A model generated the notes under the pieces. The model was not told the DNA's origin and ran no database searches. It worked only from the letters and a program-made list of their open reading frames with translations. DNA of 64,000 nt from Halodesulfovibrio aestuarii (GTDB lineage Bacteria; Desulfobacterota; Desulfovibrionia; Desulfovibrionales; Desulfovibrionaceae). Position numbers and translations under genes: made by a program. Positions 10,801-18,866 of the stretch are shown here, piece by piece. The stretch lies in the NCBI RefSeq assembly GCF_050571805.1, contig NZ_CP192219.1; one strand, written 5' to 3'. Positions within the stretch are counted from its first letter, which is position 1. Each line of letters opens with the position of its first letter.

Positions 10801-11393
10801 GTGAGGCACCTATTATCTATACTGACGGGGTGCCCAAAGAAGTAAACCTGCTGACATCAGGAAAGAAAATCACCCTTCCGCAACCTGTCGGGACTTGCAA
10901 ACTGTTTCCGGTTCTCAGAGAAGAAATGAGAGAGTTCATTACATTAAACAACATCAAAAACGTGGCGGCATACGGTAACAACTGGGGCTTTTGGGTCAGC
11001 ATGGCAACCATCGTTATCAGTTTGTTCAAATGGCATCGTTCAGAAAGGCAGCTTCATCAGGCTGCAGAGCTTATTGTCAAAGCTGCACGTAAGGATATGA
11101 AAAACAAGAACCCCGGCTTCATGCTGCACCTTCTTATGAGGGGAACACAAAACGGTCAGCCAGCCTCTCTGACCAGCACACTGTATTTTGAAGACACATA
11201 TCGGGCCACTGGAATTTGTGCAGCCATCACAGCCAGACTTATTGCCGAACAACAAATTCCTTCTGGCCGTTATTGGACTTCTCAACTGCCTAATATTGAA
11301 CGTTTTATGCAGTACTTTCTACAACAAAACTACACAATAACCAGAAGTGAAAATATCGAATGCACCCCATGTATTCAGGAACCAGCAGCATGA
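7896..11393 (+). CDS. MMPL/RND-type exporter fused to saccharopine-dehydrogenase-like oxidoreductase
   Basis: This 1165-residue inner-membrane protein has two parts. Residues 1-788 are an RND-superfamily transporter of the hydrophobe/lipid type: a TM helix near 20-40, a large periplasmic loop, TM bundles at about 220-385 and 620-780, and the intramembrane motifs GIGDSMHI (about 292) and GVAVDDTIHF (about 677). Residues 789-1165 start with the Rossmann motif VIGVIGGSGRVG and continue as a saccharopine-dehydrogenase-like reductase. The ATG at 7896 is preferred over the GTG at 7887 because AAGGAG at 7882-7887 is 8 bases upstream of it. The junction carries its own ribosome-binding site and ATG at 10260, so the reductase may also be made separately. 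By context it probably exports, and may reduce, the product of the megasynthase. The TGA overlaps the next ATG. Confidence 0.85.
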   Translation: MSGYVPPTDTIFSRLALLICRHPWRTVCALSLCTALFIVQMQKLTFDNSEDIWFVQGDPSLSRVQTFRKLFGNDDFVFMVFNSSKVFSKESLTSLEKLAGELETKVPYVKDVTWLGNAEYMEGKDDTIHISKLFESKKADTINLDEVKQKALNEKLFQNSVISPDGKHLGLIVELGAYPDTVEDPRSEVAPAITKILQQPEYASLAPHLVGQPILHHVYNMLSLTESQKFFGLCLLIQFLLLLKFTKGFKGVLTSLAVVFISVVWTMGLIHILGYTLNLFIILVPTLLICIGIGDSMHIISAYHQHQSTTDSPRTAIIKSISEVGPPCLFTSLTTAAGFLAFNAADIRPFREMGIYASLGTMAAFVLSIVLVTLLYHSNKKENSKVTQNNFIERLLEQMLNHIARINITTPKRVIACFVLLTIASCFGYSRVEVETNTARMLSPALPLRQAYDAIDNTMGGSMSVELMLNTGTLNGIKNTEFLLKLNELQQKIEALPTVTSTTSINDLLKKINQSMHGNNPAYYVLPSSSRSIAQYLLLYELADGQELDKLLSFKNDVARLTVKTTALGTKQVRELAAFVEKEGKKIFGSSAKVEMAGHLYWVKAMNDLLGAGQQKSFLTAIIIISLLMSVCLRSLKLGLISIVPNIFPVLITLGLMGATGMYMDMPLMSFSAIIIGVAVDDTIHFLFRFKKEFACYGSYSKAITSTLRTVGKPLMFTTVILASGFSVLTFSELTGVAKFGGLACFAFIWALLADFFFVPSLVLLCKPLGKEVITPANHTTPHKRSNTMQGTVIGVIGGSGRVGKEAVTYLLKETPYSIIIGGRTYRPQEIPDSDRTSFKTVDLFSPDSLKEFCSACTIVINCAGPSALVKDIVALSALEHGAHYVDPGGHNPVYHTLTQHQQKLKEKKRVAVIACGILPGLSELFPIYEAQQGLDTINSMEYHYIGRDKWTHNSAYDIAWGVGNIGIGEAPIIYTDGVPKEVNLLTSGKKITLPQPVGTCKLFPVLREEMREFITLNNIKNVAAYGNNWGFWVSMATIVISLFKWHRSERQLHQAAELIVKAARKDMKNKNPGFMLHLLMRGTQNGQPASLTSTLYFEDTYRATGICAAITARLIAEQQIPSGRYWTSQLPNIERFMQYFLQQNYTITRSENIECTPCIQEPAA
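10247..10262 (+). promoter_or_regulatory. Internal ribosome-binding site and ATG at the fusion junction
   Basis: GAGGAG at 10247-10252 precedes an in-frame ATG at 10260 by 7 bases, exactly where the exporter domain ends and the Rossmann domain begins. It either still drives separate translation of the oxidoreductase or is a relic of two once-separate genes. Confidence 0.55.
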
Positions 11394-11815
11394 AAAAAAG
11401 TCTCCTAACTCTTATTATCGGTCTAGGTCTGCCTATTGGCTTTATGTGCGTTGTTTCTCTTCCGCTTATTTTATTGGGCTATGTCCAGCCGGACCCGCAT
11501 CCATGGAACTGGCTGACCATGTATATTATCGACTGCGTTTTCGGACTGTCACTCCTTACAACGTTATACGGAATCAGCACAAAAGCGCAGTGGGGTAAGC
11601 CTCTTGCGCTTATCACCGCAGGATATTCCCTCTTTGCCTTCACACAAACGGCTCTCGAGGCTGTACTGAACATTCAAGGATTACTGGAAGCTCCTATCGC
11701 TAACCCATTGTTTATACTTGTATTCATGGTGCTGGGAGTATTGTTAAGCGTTGCTATTCTTCTATTCGCAATCCAATTCCCGACACATTGGCAAACATCA
11801 GAAACCGCGGCCTAA
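11390..11815 (+). CDS. Small four-helix membrane protein of the NRPS operon
   Basis: This 141-residue protein of unknown function starts MKKSLLTLIIGLGLP. Hydrophobic stretches near 5-30, 42-60, 70-92 and 103-127 suggest four membrane helices. I prefer the ATG at 11390, which overlaps the exporter TGA (ATGA), to the in-frame ATG at 11360. No family is recognised. Its coupling to the exporter gene suggests an accessory role in transport or membrane handling of the lipid product. Confidence 0.7.
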   Translation: MKKSLLTLIIGLGLPIGFMCVVSLPLILLGYVQPDPHPWNWLTMYIIDCVFGLSLLTTLYGISTKAQWGKPLALITAGYSLFAFTQTALEAVLNIQGLLEAPIANPLFILVFMVLGVLLSVAILLFAIQFPTHWQTSETAA

Positions 11816-11825
11816 AGGAAAGGTA

Positions 11826-12977
11826 ATGAACTCATATTGCAAAAATATTCTGCTGACCGGTGCAACAGGCTTTCTGGGAGCACATCTGCTCAATGAACTG
11901 ATGCGCAAAACCGATGCTACAATATACTGCCTTGTCCGTACTCCGCAGCAAGACAGCTCAGAAGACCGCCTTATGCGCAATCTTGCGTATCTCTTCGGAG
12001 AAGAACAAATAGTACAGTGGAACACGAAAAGGATTATTCCAGTACTGGGTGATGTCGGACAAGATAATCTTGGGCTTTCTGTTGAGCTATACAACATGCT
12101 GAGTGAAACAGTGGACACAATATTCCACAGTGCTGCAATGATGTGGCACTTCGGACAACTTGATCAATTCTCAGAAGTTAATGTGAAAGGCGTAAGGCGC
12201 CTTCTGTCCTTTGCTGAAAAAGGCATTTCCAAAAGACTGAACCATATCTCTACGCTGGCAGTCAGTGGAAGGCGTTGTGACAACCCTGAAAATCTTTTCA
12301 CCGAAAATGACTTCCACGAGAATATGGAATGCCCCAATGCCTATGTACAAACGAAGTATGAAGCAGAACGGATACTGCTTCCTGCTCTCAACCAGAAAAA
12401 GGGTATTCGTATTTTCCGTCCCGGATTTATCATGGGCGATTCACTCACTGGGAAATTTAAAGAACACATAACGATGGACGCCCAATATCTGCATTTACGC
12501 GGGCACATCCTTATGGAGACAGCCCCTCCTCTCTACGATGATGACTTTATGGACATTACTCCGGCAGACTATGCTGCAGATGCCATTACCCATATTGCTC
12601 TGACGCCTGAGACAGAAAATTCCGTCTTTCATATCTGCAACCCCCAACCGATCCTCAAATCAGAAATCTGGGAGTGTGTACGAAACTGGGGATACCCAAT
12701 CCGTACACTTCCTGCAGAAACGTATATGGAAGAGGTGCTCACCCTTGACGAGTCAGAAGCCTTTCTTGAAGGATTAAAAGATATCATTGTCTATTTAAGC
12801 GACTACGAAAAATCTCCGGCCGTTTTCAAATGCAGCAACACCCTCAAGGCACTGGAAGGAACAGAAATCCACTGCCCTCCACCTGATAAGGAGTTGCTAC
12901 AAAAATATCTTGCCTACTGCGTCAAAACAAACTTTATCCCCGCACCATCATCAAACACAGGAGGAGAGCGCGCATGA
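11826..12977 (+). CDS. Stand-alone thioester-reductase-like SDR (NAD_binding_4/male-sterility family)
   Basis: This 383-residue extended short-chain dehydrogenase has the nucleotide-binding motif LLTGATGFLGAHLL at about 8-21, a HSAAMMWH segment near 100, and the catalytic Tyr-xxx-Lys in YVQTKYEAER at about 174. RPGFIMGD is also typical of the carboxylic-acid/thioester reductase family. Relatives reduce carrier-bound or CoA acyl thioesters to aldehydes or alcohols with NAD(P)H. I chose the ATG at 11826, with AAAGGAAAGG just upstream, over an earlier in-frame ATG inside the preceding gene. It overlaps the next start by four bases. Because the megasynthase already has a thioesterase, this enzyme may act on the fatty precursor or a side intermediate. 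Confidence 0.8.
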   Translation: MNSYCKNILLTGATGFLGAHLLNELMRKTDATIYCLVRTPQQDSSEDRLMRNLAYLFGEEQIVQWNTKRIIPVLGDVGQDNLGLSVELYNMLSETVDTIFHSAAMMWHFGQLDQFSEVNVKGVRRLLSFAEKGISKRLNHISTLAVSGRRCDNPENLFTENDFHENMECPNAYVQTKYEAERILLPALNQKKGIRIFRPGFIMGDSLTGKFKEHITMDAQYLHLRGHILMETAPPLYDDDFMDITPADYAADAITHIALTPETENSVFHICNPQPILKSEIWECVRNWGYPIRTLPAETYMEEVLTLDESEAFLEGLKDIIVYLSDYEKSPAVFKCSNTLKALEGTEIHCPPPDKELLQKYLAYCVKTNFIPAPSSNTGGERA

Positions 12978-15900
12978 GTTCCGGTAAAGGCAATCCCCCT
13001 CTTATCCTCGGTATTGATGTCGGCTCAGTAAGTATAGATATTGTTCTTTTATCCCAAAGCCACACTATACAATACGGCAGCTACACCCGACACCACGGAC
13101 AACCTGACACTGTACTTTATACCAAGCTCAGTGAACTGGAAAAAGACTATTCATTCTCAACTGTCGCTATTACAGGAACAGGAGCTAAGCGGCTCGCAGC
13201 CTTGCTGGGGGGGCATGCGGTCAACGAAGTTGTTGCACAAGTTGAAGCAGCCAACAATTTCTACCCACAAGCCCGCGCCATTATTGATATCGGTGGGCAA
13301 GATTCACAATATATTCAACTTGAAGAAACTGAAAAAGGAACACTGCGTCTCAAAGATTTCTCTGTCAGTTCCATGTGCGCTTCCGGAACAGGCAGTTTCC
13401 TCGATCAACAGGCAGCCAGACTAAACCTCTCCATTGATACTGAATTTGCCCGGGAAGCGTTACGCTCCTCCCACCCTGCCAGAATTGCAGGCCGCTGTTC
13501 TGTCTTTGCAAAATCGGACATGATCCATCTGCAACAAAAAGGCACTCCCGTTCAAGATATTGTCGCGGGCCTGTGCCATGCATTAGTACGCGGATTCAAA
13601 TCTTCAGTCGTAGGCACAAAAAACCTGCAGCCCCCCATTGCTGTTGTAGGCGGAGTGGCGGCCAATGACGGCGTCATTGCTGCTTTGCACAGCGAATTGA
13701 AACTGGAAAAAAATTCTCTTTTTCGTCCGGATAACTTTGCGTTGTCCGGTGCTCTGGGTGCAGCAGCATTCATATTGTCGCACCCGACGACTTATGAAAA
13801 ATATAAAGGCGCTAACAACTTCAAGCATGAACTTTCCAAAGAATTGACCACAAACTCCGTGTTGCAACCACTTCCGGTCCCAACACAAAAGCCCATGCAG
13901 ACATCTGCGCCCCTGCTTCAAAAAGGAGAAAAAATTCCCGCATTCCTCGGAATAGACATCGGTTCGATATCAACCAACCTTGTACTCATTGATACTAAGT
14001 GCAACGTTCTATCGAAGCAGTACCTTATGACAGCAAGCCAGCCTATCAAGGCCGTAAAAGAAGGACTGGAAAATCTTCAGAAACGCTTTGCCCACGCTGT
14101 TGAAATTAAAGGAGTTGCAACTACCGGCTCCGGTCGTCATCTCATTGGAGATCTAGTAGGGGCAGACATAATGGTCAATGAGATCACCGCTCATGCCAAA
14201 GCCGCTGTATTTTCCGACCCTCAAGTCGATACCATTTTTGAAATCGGCGGTCAGGACTCCAAATATGTCCATCTTTCGAATGGCGTTGTTGATGATTTTA
14301 CCATGAACAAAGCTTGCGCTGCCGGAACAGGCAGTTTTCTGGAAGAACAGGCCGAACGCCTGAATATTTCGATTAAAAAAGACTTTTCAGACATGGCCCT
14401 GAGCGCACCAACTCCGGTGAACTGCGGAGAGCAGTGCACTGTTTTTATTGAATCTGAAGTAATACGGCACCAACAGAACGGAACTTCCCTCGCTGACATT
14501 ACCGCGGGACTTGCATTCAGTATTGCTACAAACTATCTGCACAAAGTTATTGAAAACAGAGCAATAGGGAACCATATCCTCTTTCAAGGAGGGGTAGCAT
14601 TTAACACCGCTGTTCATTCAGCATTTGAAGTGCTTACAGGCAAAAAACTTATAGTACCAGAACATCATGAAGTAATGGGGGCACTTGGCTGCTGCCTACT
14701 GGCCAAAGAAACTTATGACGCCAAAGACATCTCAGCATCACACTTCCTTGGCTTCAACAGCCTACAGCACGAAATCACTCAAAAATCATTTCAATGCAAC
14801 AAGTGTGAGAACCGCTGCGATATCATCAAGGTCACCCTTGCAGACCACCCGCCCCTTTTCTACGGCGGACGATGCGAACGTTACGAAGTACGTCGCCATG
14901 AGAACGTAACAACTAAACTGCCAGACCTAATTGCTGCACGTGAACAACTTATGTTTTTTGCATATCAGCCACGCACTATACACCCTGCCCCAAAAGGGAC
15001 TATCGGCTATCCACGAGTTCTTACGTTCCACGAGTATTATCCTTTCTTCAACGCGTTTTTCAATGAACTCGGCTTTTCCCTGTTATTGTCCCCCCAGACA
15101 AACAGTACAATCATACGCAACGGTGTCGGTTCCGTTGCCAGTGCAACATGTTTTCCTACAAAAATTGCGCATGGGCATGTGGCTTGGATGAAGCAGGCGA
15201 TACAGGAAGGAAAAGCTGACTATATGTTTATTCCCTCAATCCGTGAAACATTCCCTACCTGTGATTCACATCCTTACGCGAATCATTGCAGCTATATTCA
15301 ATACATTCCTGACTTAACAAATGAAGCTTTTTCTTTAGAGGAAGAAGGCATTCCTCTGCTTAAGCCTTCTCTACATTTTAGATTAGGCAAAAAGCAGATG
15401 ATGAAGGAACTTCTGAAAACAGCAAAACAAATAGGAATTACAAGTAAAAAAGCTGTCAGCGATGCTTTTCAACGTGCAATGGAAACTCAGCGCAAGTTCA
15501 CAAAGCAACGTATTGAACTTGGAGAAAAGTGCCTCCAAAACCTTCCCCCAAACACGCCTACGCTCATTCTATCCGGTAAAATGCATAACATCTATGATGC
15601 TGGCACAAACCTAAATATCGGACGTATATTTCGTGAGCGCGGTATACTTGTTATCCCTATGGACCTACTTGATCTTCAGCACTCACCGGAGGTTGGTGAA
15701 GCATGGCGCAATATGACCCTTGCTATGGGGCAAAAAACACTTGTTGTTGCAGACGCCGTACGGAAAAACCCGAACCTCCACGCTGTATATCTCGCAAATT
15801 TTGGATGTGTGAACGACTCTATTTATCCGGACTTCTTTAAACGTGAAATGGGCGATAAGCCGTTTCTGCTCCTTGAGATAGATGAACACTCCGCAGAAGC

Positions 15901-17194
15901 AGGGGTTATCACCCGATGCGAAGCATTTCTTGATGCAATCTCAAATAAAACGGTACCTGCATCTATCCCTCCACATCGTATAACAAAAAAAGAATACGAT
16001 CCCGATGGAGAAAGAGTTCTCTACCTGCCCCATGCTGCAAACGGAATGGGGGTATGGGCTGCTGCGTTACGTGCTTCCGGCGTTAATGCGCAAATTCTTC
16101 CGCCACCGGATGACCGGAGCCTGCATTGGGGAAGAACCTGCCTGAACGGCAAAGAATGCCTGCCGTGCACTCTTATGACCGGTGATATGCTGCGTCTCAT
16201 TAAAGACACCGGTATGCCGCCTGAAAAAACCGCATTTTTCATGCCCGGTTCCTGCGGCAGTTGTCGATATGACCTCTTTAACACACTGCAACAAGTAGTT
16301 TTTGAGGATATGGGATTGGAAGATGTTGTTCTTGTAGATGAATACAAAAATGCCAACCAGAAACTGCACTCCATTATGTCCAGCAAAGAGTACGGACTTC
16401 TCGCTTGGAAAGGCTTTATAGCTGCAGATATTCTTGAAAAGTTACGGATGCATATACGCCCCTATGAAATATCTGCAGGCACAACCGACCTGACATACAA
16501 AGCATGCCTTGCACACGTAATCAGCACTATTGAGAAAAACGGTAACGTTGAAGAAGTAATTGCCCATGCTGTAGACCTGTTTGCAGTAATTGAACGACAG
16601 ACCGAGCAACGCCCTGTTATTGGACTAGTAGGAGAAGCATACCTACGTAATGTGGATTACGCCAGTGACCATCTGATCTCTAAGCTTGAAAAGCTGGGCG
16701 TAGAAGTACACATGCCTGCCATTATGGAGGTACTATGGTACTCACTATACAAAGAAAGATACTACAAAGCGCAAGGCGGTGAAACTCTTTCCGGTATGTT
16801 CCTGAAATTGCAGCATAGCATGCTTACAGCTGTTGAAAAGAAACTGCGCCGACATACTAAATCTATCCTCCCGCATCCTTTTGAAGCTCGGGTATGGGAT
16901 ACTATCGCAAAAAGCGGCTTCACGCTGGATGCGGGGCTAGGCTTTGGAGCAGCGTTAGAAATAGCTTCCCATGGTGTTCAAGGAATTGTTCATGCTATTC
17001 CTTTCAACTGCGTACCAGGTCTGATGATTCAAGGACTGGAAAAACGCTTCCGCCGAATGCATCCACAAATCCCATTTCTTACCGTCGCATTCCATGGTCA
17101 TAACGATCCAAGCGTAGAAATCCGACTTGAAGCCCTTGTGCACCAGTGCAAAGAAATTCACACACAGTTTTCGGCGATAAAAAAGACTGCATAA
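12974..17194 (+). CDS. Giant acyl-CoA dehydratase activase-like protein (BadF/BadG/BcrA/BcrD plus DUF2229 and HgdB-like region)
   Basis: This 1406-residue cytoplasmic protein has two tandem ASKHA ATPase domains, with GIDVGSVSID near 12 and CASGTGSF near 136, then GIDIGSISTN near 325 and CAAGTGSF near 450. A Cys-rich stretch CNKCENRC follows at about 608. The C-terminal half is DUF2229/dehydratase-subunit-like, with GYPRVLTFHEYYPF near 678 and cysteines in CLNGKECLPC (about 1056) and GSCGSC (about 1093) that could hold iron-sulfur clusters. Family members use ATP to drive one-electron reduction of 2-hydroxyacyl-CoA dehydratases or benzoyl-CoA reductases. The size and layout match the large fused activase family of anaerobes, whose targets are mostly unknown. 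It starts in ATGA overlap with the SDR gene. No separate dehydratase gene is present in the window. Confidence 0.82.
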   Translation: MSSGKGNPPLILGIDVGSVSIDIVLLSQSHTIQYGSYTRHHGQPDTVLYTKLSELEKDYSFSTVAITGTGAKRLAALLGGHAVNEVVAQVEAANNFYPQARAIIDIGGQDSQYIQLEETEKGTLRLKDFSVSSMCASGTGSFLDQQAARLNLSIDTEFAREALRSSHPARIAGRCSVFAKSDMIHLQQKGTPVQDIVAGLCHALVRGFKSSVVGTKNLQPPIAVVGGVAANDGVIAALHSELKLEKNSLFRPDNFALSGALGAAAFILSHPTTYEKYKGANNFKHELSKELTTNSVLQPLPVPTQKPMQTSAPLLQKGEKIPAFLGIDIGSISTNLVLIDTKCNVLSKQYLMTASQPIKAVKEGLENLQKRFAHAVEIKGVATTGSGRHLIGDLVGADIMVNEITAHAKAAVFSDPQVDTIFEIGGQDSKYVHLSNGVVDDFTMNKACAAGTGSFLEEQAERLNISIKKDFSDMALSAPTPVNCGEQCTVFIESEVIRHQQNGTSLADITAGLAFSIATNYLHKVIENRAIGNHILFQGGVAFNTAVHSAFEVLTGKKLIVPEHHEVMGALGCCLLAKETYDAKDISASHFLGFNSLQHEITQKSFQCNKCENRCDIIKVTLADHPPLFYGGRCERYEVRRHENVTTKLPDLIAAREQLMFFAYQPRTIHPAPKGTIGYPRVLTFHEYYPFFNAFFNELGFSLLLSPQTNSTIIRNGVGSVASATCFPTKIAHGHVAWMKQAIQEGKADYMFIPSIRETFPTCDSHPYANHCSYIQYIPDLTNEAFSLEEEGIPLLKPSLHFRLGKKQMMKELLKTAKQIGITSKKAVSDAFQRAMETQRKFTKQRIELGEKCLQNLPPNTPTLILSGKMHNIYDAGTNLNIGRIFRERGILVIPMDLLDLQHSPEVGEAWRNMTLAMGQKTLVVADAVRKNPNLHAVYLANFGCVNDSIYPDFFKREMGDKPFLLLEIDEHSAEAGVITRCEAFLDAISNKTVPASIPPHRITKKEYDPDGERVLYLPHAANGMGVWAAALRASGVNAQILPPPDDRSLHWGRTCLNGKECLPCTLMTGDMLRLIKDTGMPPEKTAFFMPGSCGSCRYDLFNTLQQVVFEDMGLEDVVLVDEYKNANQKLHSIMSSKEYGLLAWKGFIAADILEKLRMHIRPYEISAGTTDLTYKACLAHVISTIEKNGNVEEVIAHAVDLFAVIERQTEQRPVIGLVGEAYLRNVDYASDHLISKLEKLGVEVHMPAIMEVLWYSLYKERYYKAQGGETLSGMFLKLQHSMLTAVEKKLRRHTKSILPHPFEARVWDTIAKSGFTLDAGLGFGAALEIASHGVQGIVHAIPFNCVPGLMIQGLEKRFRRMHPQIPFLTVAFHGHNDPSVEIRLEALVHQCKEIHTQFSAIKKTA

Positions 17195-17207
17195 GGATAT
17201 TCTCACC

Positions 17208-18311
17208 ATGTTTAGATATACCTCCAAACATTGCAAGCAATGCTACTTGCAGGAAGACCCTTTCCATAACATCACCATTAATACTCAGGGCCTTTGTAAC
17301 CTTTGCGAAAACAGCACGCGAACACCGGAAAGGAACTGGGAAAAAAGGCAAAAACAGTTTGAAGAAATCATCGCCAAGCGTGACAGGTCTGCCCAATATG
17401 ACGGGCTAATTATGATGAGTGGCGGCAAAGATAGTGCATACATGGCGCACATGCTCACCAAAAAATACGGCCTAAACCTGCTGGCACTGACCATTGATAA
17501 CGGATTCGAGTATCCAGAAACATTCGAAAACGCTTCAACCATCGCCAAAAAGCTTGATATGGCGCAGCTTGTCTACCGGATCAATCCTAAGCTAATGCAA
17601 GAATACTATAAGTTCCTCTTTTGCAATCCAGCGATACTGCAAAAAGACTGCGGGCAGGTATGCACCTTCTGCGGCCGCTTTCTTGTCCGTACAGCCACAG
17701 AGCTAGCTGCAAACATGGGCATTCCACTCGTATTCTCAGGTCATAATCCAGAACAAATTTTCCTCATGGGAGAAAGTATTGAAGAAGATCCTGACAGAAT
17801 CACTATGATGGAATTCACCATGGCACTTGTTCAAGAAGACACTGCCACTGCAGTTAAAGCCTGGGAAAAAGCTCATTCTGCCAACCGCACCGGTCAGCTT
17901 CTCTTTCCTCTTAAGCTAAGCGCAGACAATGTTTCACTGGTATTTCCTTTTCAGTATTTCCCGTATGAACCGGATAAAATGCGCGAGACAGTTCAAAGAA
18001 AACTTAACTGGCTGCCAATCAAACGTTTTTCCAAAACGTACATAGCATCGGGCTGCAAGCTGGTAAAACTTTGGGCCTATCTAGCTCATTGCAATGAAAC
18101 CAACAACTACGTGGATTTTGAATTCAGCACGCAGGTTCGAGAAGGAACAATACCATTAAGCACTATCAAGAACTTCTATACTGAGTCTGCTGCGGATCTG
18201 GATGAACTTGCAGAATTAACTCATGACCTAAATATGGCAGCCTCGTTACAAGAAATGCTTTCTTCACATTTTGGCAAGGAAAATGAATTACATAAGAAGC
18301 TGGCGTCTTAA
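17208..18311 (+). CDS. PP-loop ATPase, N-acetyl sugar amidotransferase/WbpG-like
   Basis: This 367-residue cytoplasmic enzyme has an N-terminal four-cysteine zinc-ribbon-like site (C9, C12, C30, C33), the pyrophosphatase loop SGGKDSAYMAHML near 70, and a further CTFC near 152. Proteins of this architecture adenylate a substrate carbonyl and transfer nitrogen or sulfur; the nearest familiar group is the LPS N-acetyl-sugar amidotransferases (WbpG/PseA). There is no sugar-biosynthesis gene nearby, so amidation of the NRPS/lipid product is an alternative. AAGGAT precedes the ATG, which lies 13 bases after the previous stop. It appears to be the last gene of the operon. Confidence 0.72.
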   Translation: MFRYTSKHCKQCYLQEDPFHNITINTQGLCNLCENSTRTPERNWEKRQKQFEEIIAKRDRSAQYDGLIMMSGGKDSAYMAHMLTKKYGLNLLALTIDNGFEYPETFENASTIAKKLDMAQLVYRINPKLMQEYYKFLFCNPAILQKDCGQVCTFCGRFLVRTATELAANMGIPLVFSGHNPEQIFLMGESIEEDPDRITMMEFTMALVQEDTATAVKAWEKAHSANRTGQLLFPLKLSADNVSLVFPFQYFPYEPDKMRETVQRKLNWLPIKRFSKTYIASGCKLVKLWAYLAHCNETNNYVDFEFSTQVREGTIPLSTIKNFYTESAADLDELAELTHDLNMAASLQEMLSSHFGKENELHKKLAS

Positions 18312-18469
18312 CTCAACTAATCCCATTGTAGCACTCTAGTTTTCCCTGCATGTTTTAAAAAAAGGATAGCATTCCCCCGCTCCAATACGTTGAAGTTAAC
18401 CCAACTCCTTTCGGCCATTTAAGCAGCGGGCAAAGTTGGACAAGCTCGCTAAGTTTAGTCGTTAGACAC

Positions 18470-18498
18470 AAAAAATGCCTTACAGTGAAACTGTGAGG
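18470..18498 (-). terminator. Rho-independent terminator (minus strand)
   Basis: CCTTACAGT-GAA-ACTGTGAGG forms a nine-base stem with one wobble pair. On the minus strand it is followed by six T. No intact minus-strand gene lies to its right before benE, so it may be the remains of a transcript interrupted by the adjacent insertion element. The stretch 18312-18469 holds nothing else I can recognise. Confidence 0.55.
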
Positions 18499-18516
18499 GT
18501 AATCCTGCTACAAACT

Positions 18517-18536
18517 TGTGGACACATAGTTAAGCT
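18517..18536 (+). repeat. IS left inverted repeat
   Basis: TGTGGACACATAGTTAAGCT matches the reverse complement of 19724-19743 at 15 of 20 positions, including the first nine. Confidence 0.75.
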
Positions 18537-18564
18537 ATTATCTTGAATTAAAGAGGAGATGGAG

Positions 18565-18866
18565 ATGAGAGTCCGAAAACGTAGATCATATGATGCTGAG
18601 TTTAAGAAGAATTCTGTTTTACTCTGTGATGAACAAGGCCGAACTGTCGCGGGTGTAGGAGTGTTTGGGGATACCTAAGGATCTGCTTTACTGTTGGCGT
18701 AGAGAGCTAACAACACAAAAAGAAATCGCATTTCCAAATCGTAGAAAAGAGGCTTTAACAGAAGAACAACGAGAGACAAAAGAGCTTCGAAAAAGGTTCC
18801 AAGATACTAAATGGAGCGTGATATTTTAAAAAAACTTTGGGCATCTTCGGCAGAGCATCGAAATGA
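18565..18866 (+). pseudogene. IS3-family transposase orfA, frameshifted
   Basis: Translation begins MRVRKRRSYDAEFK after a GGAG site and stops early at about 18678. The typical orfA C-terminal leucine-rich helix is recovered in other frames (LTEEQRETKELRKRF, then MERDILKKTLGIF ending at 18866). At least two frameshifts separate the pieces, so no full-length product is made. Confidence 0.75.
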
